Program-made: the position numbers and the translations under genes | Part shown: positions 24,989 through 35,700 of the stretch, piece by piece | Layout: the number at the start of each line of letters is the position of its first letter | Position numbering within the stretch: position 1 is the stretch's first letter | Assembly: GCA_964017045.1 (NCBI GenBank) | Contig: OZ024796.1 | Coordinates: forward strand, 20,049,510 to 20,113,509 | Reading direction: 5' to 3' | DNA length: 64,000 bases | Origin: Omphiscola glabra | Lineage: Eukaryota; Mollusca; Gastropoda; Lymnaeidae | Notes under the pieces: model-generated | Told to the model about the DNA's origin: nothing | The model's database searches: none | The model's input: only the letters and a program-made list of their open reading frames with translations

Positions 24989-25196
24989 CAGAGGTTCTCA
25001 ACCTGTGGGTCACGACCACTTTGGAAAAAAAAAAGGGGGGGGGGTCGAACGAATTTTGCACAGGGATCGCCTAAGACCATCGAAAAGTTCATATTTATGA
25101 ATTAGCAACTAAAATAGTTTTTATCGTTTTGGGGTCCCCCACAACATGAGCAACTGTATTAAAGGGTCGCGGCATTAGGAAGGTTGAGAACCACTG
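24989..25196. mobile_element. SPIN-type hAT miniature element with perfect 8-bp duplication
   Basis: Ends CAGAGGTTCTCAACCTGTGG and AAGGTTGAGAACCACTG, with internal GGGTCGCGGCATTAGGAAGG, AACTGTATTAAAGGGTCGCG and TCGCCTAAGACCATCG. I recognise these as the non-autonomous SPIN (Space Invaders) hAT sequence, reverse orientation. GCCTAGGA flanks both sides (24981-24988, 25197-25204). 208 bp, no transposase. SPIN is known for horizontal spread among animals, including tetrapods, a triatomine bug and a pond snail. Confidence 0.88.
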
Positions 25197-25204
25197 GCCT
25201 AGGA

Positions 25205-25785
25205 GTTTAAAAAAAAAAAGAAAAATTTACAATAAATAACAAAACTATAAGAGTGAATCATTGCTTACCCGAAACACTACACGAAACGTGCCATGAGTGA
25301 TGCGGAGTTTTGAGAACTGAAGGGTCAGTGTATAGACCCCCAACCCCACTCTGTTACACTCCTGTGGTCGTCGAAATAGGCGTGGCCATATAATAGGATC
25401 AAACTCTAATAGATGAGAACTAGGTGCGGATACAAATTAAACAGGAACTTGTTACCGGTATTATGATACGTCCCAACGTGGCCATTGCGCCTACGGTGGT
25501 TGTGACGTCAATGCAGGGGAGAGAAGAAACGCTCAGAGGGTTATTCCGCATGTTTTAGAACTAGAAGGCATGTGTTTGTAAATAAAGCAGGATTTGCTGG
25601 GCGTGTTGCTATGGAGATGACATGGAAGCGTTCAACTTTAGTTTTAAACAAAAATGTTGATTCAAATTGCACGCGAGCAGTGGCGTAGCTAGAAAATGCC
25701 GCCACTCCCACATAGAGTAAAAGGTGTCGCCCGGGGCGGATCACCCCCTCCTACCCCCCTCTTCCTACGTCCGTGGAGTAAAGAT
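25205..25785. other. Intergenic; partial CAGTGGCGTAGC MITE end at 25678
   Basis: CAGTGGCGTAGCTAG starts at 25678 and is followed by family-like CGCC-rich sequence to about 25780; no matching right end or target duplication is clear. Confidence 0.4.
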
Positions 25786-25789
25786 TTGA

Positions 25790-26755
25790 GCCAAGTCAAA
25801 AATATAGGTGCTGGACACAACCGAATGATTGGTTAATAACTAAGTCAACATACAGGTATTGGACACAATCGAATTATCGACTAATTATTAAGTCAACATA
25901 GAGGTGTTGGACACAATTGAATTATCGACTAATTATTAAGTCAACATAGAGGTGTTGGACACAATCGAATTATCGACTAATTATGAAGTCAACATAGAGG
26001 TGTTGGACACAATCGAATTATCGACTAATTATTAAGTCAACATAGAGGTGTTGGACACAATCGAATGATCGGCTAATTATTAAGTCAACATAGAGGTGCT
26101 GGACAAAGTCGAATTATCGACTAATTATTAAGTCAACATAGAGGTGTTGGACACAATCGAATTATCGACTAATTATTAAGTCAACATAGAGGTGTTGGAC
26201 ACAATCGAATTATCGACTAATTATTAAGTCAACATAGAGGTGTTTGACACAGTCGAATGATCGGCTAATTATTAAGTCAACATAGAGGTGTTGGACACAG
26301 TCGAATGATCGGCTAATTATTAAGTCAACATAGAGGTGTTGGACACAGTCGAATGATCGGCTAATTATTAAGTCAACATAGAGGTGTTGGACACAATCGA
26401 ATTATCGACTAATTATTAAGTCAACATAGAGGTGTTGGACACAATTGAATTATCGACTAATTATTAAGTCAACATAGAGGTGTTGGACACAATCGAATTA
26501 TCGACTAATTATTAAGTCAACATAGAGGTGTTGGACACAATCGAATTATCGACTAATTATTAAGTCAACATAGAGGTGTTGGACACAATCGAATGATCGG
26601 CTAATTATTAAGTCAACATAGAGGTGTTGGACACAATCGAATTATCGACTAATTATGAAGTCAACATAGAGGTGTTGGACACAATCGAATTATCGACTAA
26701 TTATTAAGTCAACATAGAGGTGTTGGACACAGACGAATGATAGGCTAATGACTAC
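25790..26755. repeat. Minisatellite, 48 bp unit, ~20 copies
   Basis: GAATTATCGACTAATTATTA then AGTCAACATAGAGGTGTTGG then ACACAATC. Variants ATGATCGGC versus ATTATCGAC recur in blocks. Confidence 0.95.
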
Positions 26756-26869
26756 ATTTCTCCTCAGAATAGTAAAAAATAAATTTTACTCTAGCTGAAG
26801 AAATCAAAATATGTCCTTAAAAAGAAAGAAAAAAAAAAAGAAATGTCTTTAACTCTAGATGATTTCATT

Positions 26870-27330
26870 ACATCTTATATAGTCCACATGGCATCTTATA
26901 TAGTCCACATGACATCTTATATAGTCACATGACATGTTATGTCGTCCATAAGAATAGATTCCTAAGTTTGACACATATACAACAATGATAAGATGAAAAT
27001 ATTAAGTAGCAGAAAGCTAATGGAAAAGTAACCGAGTCAGTAGAAGGTATCTTATATAGTCTAATGTCAGGTATCTAACATAGTCTAAAGTCAGAATCAG
27101 TAGAAAGTATCTTATATAGTCTAATGTCAGAATCTGTAGAATGTATCTTATGTCTAATGTCAGAATCATTAGAATTTATCTTATTTAGTCTAATGTCAGA
27201 ATCAGTAGAATGTATCTTATTTAGTCTAATGTCAGAATCAGTAGAATGTATCTTATAACGCACAATAACCGTGTCTGCATAAAGTATCTAATAGTCTAAA
27301 ACAGAGTAGGTAGAGCGTATCTAATAGTCT
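26870..27330. repeat. Degenerate minisatellites (TCTTATATAGTC; GTCAGAATCAGTAGAATGTA)
   Basis: Two adjoining related arrays, units about 21 bp and about 36 bp, sharing TCTTATATAGTCTA or CA. Confidence 0.8.
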
Positions 27331-27944
27331 AGTTACAATAGTCAGTTGGAGATACCACAAAGTGTAATGACCAAGTCAGTAGAATATATCAAGTAGTCTA
27401 GTGAAATAGTCGGTAGTAGGTAGCTAATAAGCCACAGTCATATCGGGTAACCAATTATTCTGTTGCTAGGTTTCTTTGAAAGACACAGTAACGTTATCAG
27501 AGATACCCAGAGAAAAATTGAAACAGAGAGTATACTCCCAAACAAACTGCAATAAAACGACCACATCTTAAACACGTGCGTACGATTGACAACGGTGCTT
27601 AAGTTCAGCTTCAAAGTGTTCCTAGTAGTGAAAATAAAGATTTGTTGGGCAAGTTATGTTGGAAATGGGTCTCTCGGCGGAGGAAAACATATTTATAGTT
27701 GAGCAATATTGTTGAGCGTACGTAAGTGGTCATAACGGGGGCCGACTCCGAAAAGAGGTCTCAGAACAATTGCGTGACATATTTAAAAAGGAGGCACAAA
27801 GTTAAGCGGTTCATCTGTCTATTGTTACGAAAGGTAACATGCTGATAAATTTATATGTAATATGTAATCAAAACAAAGTTCTATTTTTTGGTTCAATGAA
27901 GGAACGTTCTCCATCGTAGAAACTAGCATCGGAGTAGACTGTAT
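27331..27944. other. Intergenic, nothing recognised
   Basis: Unique-looking AT-rich sequence between minisatellites; no ORF of note and no splice-supported exon. Confidence 0.3.
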
Positions 27945-28760
27945 GTGAGTGTGTATGTTACACTATGTTGTATGTGACTGTGTATGTTACAATATGTTGT
28001 AGGTGACTGCGTGTGTTACAATATGTTGTAGATGACTGTGTGTATGTTACAATATGTTGTAGGTGACTGTGCATGTTACAATATGTTGTAGATGACTGTG
28101 TATGTTCCAATATGTTGTAGAAGACTGTGTATGTTACAATATGTTGTAGATAACTGTGTGTGTGTTACAATATGTTGTAGATGGCTGTGTATGTTACAAT
28201 AAGTTGTAGATGACTGTGTGTGTTACAATATGTTGTTGATGACTGTGTATATTAAAATATGTTGTAGGTGACTGTTTATGTGACATTTTGTAGGTGACTG
28301 TATGTTACATTTTGTAGGTGACTGTATGTTACATTTTGTAGGTGACTGTATGTTACATTTTGTAGGTGACTGTATGTTACATTTTGTAGGTGACTGTATG
28401 TTACATTTTGTAGGTGACTGTATGTTACATTTTGTAGGTGACTGTATGTTACATTTTGTAGGTGACTGTATGTTACATTTTGTAGGTGACTGTATGTTAC
28501 ATTTTGTAGGTGACTGTATGTTACATTTTGTAGGTGACTGTATGTTACATTTTGTAGGTGACTGTATGTTACATTTTGTAGGTGACTGTATGTTACATTT
28601 TGTAGGTGACTGTATGTTACATTTTGTAGGTGACTGTATGTTACATTTTGTAGGTGACTGTATGTTACATTTTGCATGATGTATGTGACTATGTATATTA
28701 CAATATGCTGCAGGTGACTGTATGTTACATTATGCATAATGTAGGTGACTGTGAACGTTA
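27945..28760. repeat. Two-phase minisatellite (29-31 bp degenerate, then perfect 24 bp)
   Basis: 27945-28280 has GTTGTAGATGACTGTGTATG plus TTACAATAT units; from 28281 the array shortens to 24 bp (TTTTGTAGGTGACTGTATGT plus TACA), about 16 copies virtually identical to 28676, then reverts to degenerate units. ORFs on both strands are repeat artefacts. Confidence 0.95.
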
Positions 28761-28789
28761 CAATATGCTTTAGTTGATTTTTTATGATC

Positions 28790-30700
28790 TATTTCACCAC
28801 ACATGTTGACACCATGAGTTCACCACACTTGTTGACACCATGACTCACCACACATGTTGACACCATGACTCACTGCACATGTTGACACCATGACTCACCA
28901 TACATGTTGACACCATGACTCACCACACATGTTGACACCATGACTCACCACACATAATAATAAATAATAATAATAAAGTTCATTTGAAAAATCACGCTTC
29001 ATCCCCAAAGGCTCGAAGCGCGGTACAAAAACTAAGCTGGGAGATAATAACAAGCTGGAAAAGATTGTAGACATCATCATTCCAGCAGGTGTTTGTGAAA
29101 TAGATGAGTTTTTTAAATTTGTTTTGAGAGCGTCAGGAAGGGTGTTCCAAATGGTTGGGCCAGCAAATGCGAACGTGCGCTTTCCGTAAGTTGCAAGGCG
29201 AACACGCGGTATCGAGAGTTTGCCACTATCGGATGAGCGGAGTTGTCTAGTGGGTACATAAGGCGTCATGAGCGCTTGGAGATAGGACGGCGCCAGGTCA
29301 TTCAAGCAGCGGTAGCACAGAGTTGCGATTTTGTACTCTATACGAGCGCGGACCGGCAGCCAATGCAATTCTATCAGAAGAGTTTTAGCATGGTCAAATT
29401 TGCGTTTACGAAGAACAATTCGAGCCGCATTATTCTGTGCTTTTTGAATTTTATCAAGGAGAGTAGCTGGAAGACCCACCATGAGAGCATTGCAGTAGTC
29501 CATGCGTGATAGCACGAATGCAGACATCAGCCTCTTTGATGCATCCAACGTTAAGAAGGGTCTGATATGACTAATTCTGCGCAGCTCTAGAAAAATTGCC
29601 TTGCAAATCATGTTAATGTGATTTTCCATAGTTAGTGTTCTGTCTAAGTAGACACCCAGGTTTCGCACTGTTTGAGCAAACTCAATCTGCACGCCTGAGA
29701 GAGTAAAGGATGATGTATCTTTTAAAGATTTTAATTTTTGAGCGGTAGCAATGGGGATTACCTCAGTCTTTTCATCATTCAATTTGAGCTTGTTTATTGT
29801 CATCCAGTGCTTAACTGACTCCACTGTCTTCTGTGTCATATTTAGAAGCTGAGGGAGCTGAGAGGGGATCACGGATTTCTGAAGTTGGGTATCATCCGCG
29901 AACATGTGATATACCATGTCAAACTGCTTGATCACTGCACCCAGGGGCTGAACGTACATAGTGAAAAGCACCGGGCCTAAGACCGAGCTTTGGGGTACTC
30001 CGAATTCAATAATGGATTTCTTGGAAGTCAAGCCGTTTGTGATAACTGATTGGACCCGATTTGTCAGATATGAGCGGAACCATCTCAGGACGGTATCGGT
30101 GAAACCGAATGTATATTGCAGACGTTGGAGAAGTATGCCGTGGTCAAGCGTATTGAACGCTGCCGATAGATCCAGTAACGACAAAAGGGATACCTGGCCC
30201 TCACCACAAGACGACAGAAGGTCATTTACGACGCGCAACAGGGCTGTCTCAGTAGAGTGATGCGTTCTGTATGCTGACCGAAAAGGCTCAAACAAGTCAC
30301 ACCGAGTGAGGTGATCCAGGAGCTGTCGAAGAACGACCCTCTCTAAAATCTTTGATAAAAATGGTAGATTAGAGACGGGGCGATAATTTTCCAACAGATT
30401 AGGGTCGAGATTTGCTTTCTTTAGCATGACTCACCGCACATGTTGACACCATGACTCACCACACATGTTGACACCATGACTCACCACACATGTTGACACC
30501 ATGAGTTCACCACACATGTTGACACCATGACTCACCACACATGTTGACACCATGACTCACCACATGTTGACAATATGAGTTCACCTCACAGTTAACACCA
30601 TGAATTCATCGCACATGTTTCCACCATGAGGTCACAGTACATGTTGACACCATGAGTTCACCTCACAGTTGACACTATGAATTCACCGTACATGTTGATA
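28790..30700. repeat. Satellite, ~23-27 bp unit, split by a LINE insertion
   Basis: CACCACACATGTTGACACCA plus TGACT or TGAGTT units at 28790-28954 and 30425-30700; the intervening 1.47 kb is the LINE. Confidence 0.92.
28955..30424 (-). mobile_element. 5'-truncated CR1/L2-like LINE (reverse transcriptase)
   Basis: The minus strand from 30424 encodes reverse transcriptase: NYRPVSNLPFLSKILERVV, LLDLSAAFNTLDHGILL (palm motif A), then GVPQSSVLGPVLF (usual Q-G is Q-S here), then YHMFADDTQL (FADD catalytic site), then the C-terminal domain with LHWLPVRARIEYKIATL and FAFAGPTIWNTLP. The frame is open about 450 codons; a frameshift near 29110 shifts the last residues (LIYFTNTC). The 3' end carries a TTATTATTA tail (28955-28975 on +). 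The endonuclease and N-terminus are missing. The satellite stretch CATGACTCACC(A/G)CACA at 28939-28954 and 30425-30440 fits a 16-bp target duplication. Confidence 0.88.
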
Positions 30701-30760
30701 CCAACCCTAGTGACGATACAAAGTTTTCCCACTCATGTCCTGGTCGCAAATTGTCATAAT

Positions 30761-31285
30761 TATATAGTTGCTCAGATGACTGCAGGGGTCACCAGTCACT
30801 TTACTTACAGTTGCTCAAATGACTGTAGGGGTCACCAGTCGCTTTACATATAGTTGCTCAGATGACTGCAGGGGTCACCAGTCGCTTTACTTATAGTTGC
30901 TCAAATGACTGCAGGGGTCACCAGTCGCTTTACTTATAGTTGCTCAAATGACTGCAGGGCGTCACCAGTCGCTTTACTTATAGTTGCTCAAATGACTGCA
31001 GGGGTCGCCAGTCACTTTACTTATAGTTTCTCAAATGACTGCAGGGGTCACCAGTCGCTTTACTTATAGTTGCACAAATGACTGCAGGGGTCACCAGTCG
31101 CTTTACTTATAGTTGCTTAAATGACTGCAGGTGTCACCAGTCGCTTTACTTATAGTTGCTCAAATGACTGCAGGGGTCACCAGTCGCTTTACTTATAGTT
31201 GCTTAAATGATTGCAGGGGTCACCAGTCGCTTTACTTATAGTTGCTCAAATGACTGCAGGGGTCACCAGTCACCTACGTTATATA
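30761..31285. repeat. Minisatellite, 43 bp unit, 12 copies
   Basis: CTTATAGTTGCTCAAATGAC then TGCAGGGGTCACCAGTCGCTTTA units, well conserved. Confidence 0.95.
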
Positions 31286-31479
31286 GTTTCCCCACATATT
31301 GCACAGGTGTGTCACATGACCTGCTCATACCTCACTCATTTACCTGTTCTGGGTTGCCTGGTGCACCTTGGCACGTGCTAGCCAGACTACCTGTGATCCA
31401 GACAAGAACTTGAGGAACAGATATTTTAGGGCCTCGTTAGCTTTTGTTCTCTTTCCTGGAGGTTATGAAGGTAAAGGCG

Positions 31480-31715
31480 TGGGTCAGCGGATATGACGAG
31501 ATGTGACCCCGGGGGATGGCGTAGGTAGTTAAGGCCGGTTGATAGAGGATGGGGCCTAAGTAGGAGGTGATAGGGGAGTTATGCAAGTAAGGCCGGTTGA
31601 TAGAGGAAAGAGCCTTATGTAAGAGGTGTTAGGGGAGTTATGCAAGTAAAACCGGTTGATAGAGTATGGGGACTAAGTAGGGGGCGTTAGCGGAGTTATG
31701 CAAGTAAGACCGGGG
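31480..31715. repeat. Minisatellite, 58 bp unit, 4 copies
   Basis: GGCCGGTTGATAGAGGATGG, then GCCTAAGTAGGAGGTGATAG, then GGGAGTTATGCAAGTAA. Confidence 0.9.
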
Positions 31716-32390
31716 TTGCAGTCTCAAATTGTTACCAAAATTTATAAACTTCCTTCCTTGATTCGTTTGTGTTTCTAGGAAGTTACGACCTTGCTCTTGG
31801 TCATTATCTATGGCTGCAAGGTTTCTCAATTATTGGCTTCTCAACATTTCTAAAATCATGTTGATCCTTAAAAATTTTCTGTTTGGGTCTTCGTGACAGA
31901 ACTACTTGTTGAGACACACTGTTAGAAACATTGGACCCTCAACCAGCCCCACCCACTATTACACGGAAAAAAGGACATTGCTCATTTATCAGATAACTAA
32001 AGGAAAGGCTTGTATGACAACCAGGCAAACCATTTGGCTGCATGTTTATGCATATTGTAGATCGACAACCCATTGGTCAATGATAATTTAAATTGACAAC
32101 CCATTGGTCAATGATAATTTAAATTGAAAATCCAATGGTCCTTCTTAATGTAAGCTGACATTCCAATAGTCCATGTTTATGTAGATTGTAGATTAGAAAT
32201 CCAACCATTTCAACAAGGCACTTCATTGACTTACTTTCTTACAACTTGATACAATTACATCTGGCTTCTTCTTTATGCCATGACATATCTCGCCATCAGC
32301 TCCTCCCTAGGATTTACTGGGAACAATATACTCTCTGACACCATCGCACGCGGGAAGTGCACTGACACCAACCTCGATATAGAAGAAGGT
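31716..32390. other. Upstream flank of RGK gene
   Basis: Contains a short repeat at 32055-32200 (GACAACCCATTGGTCAATGA, three diverged copies), itself holding inverted CCAAT motifs (ATTGG). No gene seen. Confidence 0.4.
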
Positions 32391-32393
32391 CAG

Positions 32394-32480
32394 CCAATCA
32401 GAAGCGACGATTCTGGCATCAACCGAAAAAAAAACAACTTGTCTGACGTCATCGCCGTTGTGGATTGTCGGGGTATAAAA
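32394..32480 (+). promoter_or_regulatory. CCAAT + CRE + TATA promoter of the RGK gene
   Basis: Three classical elements are lined up: CCAAT at 32394-32398 (in GCCAATCAG, the NF-Y type), a full palindromic cAMP-response element TGACGTCA at 32444-32451, and TATAAAA at 32474-32480. The initiator is therefore expected near 32500-32510, about 220 bp before the GTPase ATG. CRE within about 25 bp of TATA is the arrangement known to give strong CREB-dependent induction. Confidence 0.7.
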
Positions 32481-32504
32481 GCGAGGAGGTTCCCTTGATG
32501 GAAT

Positions 32505-32727
32505 CAATACAAGCTCAGCACAACTCGGATGGCGCTAGAATTAGATGTAGACAAGTGTACAGTATTGATTTGTTCTACTCGGTTTTAGTGTATTTATGTT
32601 CAGTCGTTTTAGAACTTTTGTTTATTATCTATCCGTTGATATATAAATATATACATTTTCTTGACATTTGCATCGATTGTGTAAACGCGAATTTATAAAC
32701 AGAAATTTTATTCGAGACAAACAAGGA
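32505..32727 (+). other. Predicted 5' UTR of RGK gene with two short uORFs
   Basis: Between the expected start site and the GTPase ATG lie two closed upstream ORFs: ATG 32529 to TAG 32588 (19 codons) and ATG 32596 to TAA 32646 (16 codons). A minimal ATG-TAG also occurs near 32545. Such uORFs often lower translation; here that is inference. The start site itself is deduced from the TATA box. Confidence 0.45.
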
Positions 32728-35700
32728 ATGACAAGAAGCTCTAAGCCAACGCCAGAAATATCACTTCCAGTTGATATGAATCGGTTTCACTCTGCCATTC
32801 GGGACGACCTCATCCTTCCAGACCGCTTCTTTTCGTCCTCATTCCCATCCTCACGATGCAACTCATTGAAGACAAAACGAGGGAGCGGCACCAGACGAGA
32901 GAAGAGATGGTCGCACAGCATGACCAGGTCCAACAGTGTCAGTCTACCCGACTGCTCCGACTCCGAGCGCCGCATCGCCGCGTCGCTGTCCAAACAGAAG
33001 TGCCGCCTCTGCACGGTCCGGGCGTTCAAGACCACGTCCAAGGGTATCGTGGACTCGGGCAGCTTCTCAAAGTCTCTGAGCTCCAACAGTCTGCTGTCCT
33101 CGGGAAGTCTGAACACCTCTCACGGGAGTGGAGACTTCTACAGCCGGAGCGCTTCAGTGGAGCGGAACAGGGAGAGCAGCGTCGACTCCAACGATGAACC
33201 CGAGGGGACCCCCAGCATACCTTCGGCGCCCTCCTACTTCAGAACAGTGGTGTTGGGGGCCCCGGGAGTGGGAAAATCTTCCCTGATTCAACAGCTGACT
33301 AGGTGTGACCCCTCCAATGGTGAGTTGCTAGTTGAACTGGCTAGATGGGACCCCTAGATGTCTAATCTTTATGTGGCTAGATGGGCCCCATAGATGTATA
33401 ATCGTCATGATGCTAGATTGGACCCCTAGAAGTACAATCTCCATCGGGCTAGAAGGGACCCCTAGTAGTATAATCTTCATGTGGCTGTATTAGACCCCCA
33501 GATGTATAATCTTCATGTGTGACATCATCTCTAAGTTTTAGCATTTAATGCATGGTTAATTTCCATTCTTTCAAATCTCTTAGGAATCGTTGAATTTTGT
33601 TAGATATTTCACACCTCCTTTTTATTTATGCATGGCTAAACTATCACTAAGTAATCTATGGCTAAACTATCACTAAGTAATCTATGGCTAAACTATCACT
33701 AAGTAACTTATGGCTAAAATATCACTCAGATAACCTATGGCTAAACTATCACTAAGATAACCTATTGCTAAACTACCACTAAAATAACATATGGCTAAAC
33801 TATAACTAAGTAACCTATTGCTAAACTATCACCAAGATAACCTATGGCTAGACTATCACTAAGATAACCTATGGCTAGACTATCACTAAGATAACCTATG
33901 GCTAAACTATTGCTAAGATAATCTATGGCTAAACTATTGCTAAGATAATCTATGGCTAAACTATTGCTAAGATAATCTATATCTTCACACTTGATCCACT
34001 TATCCATTGTTCAAGGACTACTCTCTGTGTGTTTGGATACATGCGTAGGAAGTGTTGAGAATTAAATTAGGAAAAGATTAAGTTACTAGGTAAATAATAA
34101 ATACACTTTTACCACTGTAAAAATATTTACATGGTATGACTTAAGAAGATATGCATTTATTGTGACATGTCTATCCTTTCCGGTGCCCCTCCCCCCCCCC
34201 CCCGCATCCCCACCTCCAAATATTTCCTTGTTTCCATCTACTGCCTTTATAAAGGAATATTCACATTTGATAAAATCATCCAGAAAGACACACTTCCTTT
34301 TAAAATGTTAACATCTACTGTTAACATCTACTGTTAACATCTACTGTTAACATCTACTGTTAACATCTACTGTTAACATCTACTTTTAACATCTACTGTT
34401 AACATCTACTCCATTTTATCATTGTTTGGTAGTTACCATAATTTTATCATTGTAGGGTAGTTACCCCCCGGGTGTTTTAAAAAGTGAGTTCACCCACAGT
34501 CGTGTTGAGGGAACATTACAAAACCTAAGAACTAGCTTTTAGCTCAAGTGCAACCATTCTGTTCTGTTCACTACAAGAGTGAAACTAAAGACCACCAGGT
34601 GCTTAAATGAACCACCCCCATCAGCCCCCCCCCCCGCCATGAAGCCCCTCACCATCACCCCATCTCAACCGACCCCTTCTCCCTCCCACTATCACTCCAA
34701 CCCCATGAAGCCCCCCCCCCTCTCCACCACCCCATCTGAACCGACCCCATCTCCCACCCCCTATCACCCACCCCCGCCATGAAGCCCCTCACCATCACCC
34801 CATCTGAACCGACCTCATCTCCCACCCCCCTATACCCCCCCCCCCCGCGGGGCCATGAAGCCCCCCTCACCACCACCCTATTCCCAAGAAGAAAAGCGGT
34901 GAAATCAATCAGAAATTGCGACATACGTGTTGAACGTAAGGGGCACGGAACTCTTTCACCAAATCATTTCTCACTTCCGTTTTCTTCCCATCGCCACCCC
35001 CCCCCCCCTTTTCTAATGGTTTTAACCTTTAGCAAACATGCTGCCACGAGGGACACGGGAGAGGGCGTTAGGGAGGATGGGGTTAATGAAGGACAGAGTG
35101 GCGAGGGGTTAAATGATCTGAGGGCCTGAGTGGGGACGGCTTAGCCAGCTCCTAATTAGGGCGCCATAACAAAAAGCGGTCTCCTTGGGAGAAATGATTC
35201 CTCCAAACCCAATCTGCCTGGGACTGATTCCATTGGGCACAACGTGCAATAACAGAAATGTTGACGTGATGCGTGCTTGCACGTGATTTGCGTAATGGTG
35301 ATCACCGACCTCGGGATGAAATATTACAGGAACTCTTATCTAAACGCCATGGTACCTAAACTTTGATCTCAAAACACAACGCAGTACCTAAACTTTGATC
35401 TAACAACACAGTGCCTAAACTTTGATCTAACAACACAGTACCTAAACTTTGATCTAACAACACAGTACCTAAACTTTGATATCACAACTACAACATATTA
35501 CCTAAGCTCTAATCTAAACAACATTGACATATAACCTAAAATCTGATCTAACGAAACAACATATTACCTAAACCTAAACCGTAATGTATTACCCACTACC
35601 CACAACACTTCTTTGTTACCTTATGTCAATTGACAATAGTCAAATTTCCACTAGTCGATATTCAACAGCAACTTGTCCATTTTTATTCTCCCTCTCCTAC

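Noticed and set aside
25790..26755. 48-bp repeats considered as CRISPR or centromeric satellite
   Set aside because: No spacers; too short and local for a centromere; one of many unrelated arrays.
28276..28737. Perfectly regular 24-bp direct repeats resembling a CRISPR array
   Set aside because: Units are contiguous with no spacers and the context is a eukaryotic genome; it is a minisatellite.
32465..32698. 77-codon ORF overlapping the RGK leader
   Set aside because: Its only ATG (32498) lies at or before the expected transcription start; no recognisable domain, and it overlaps the promoter.
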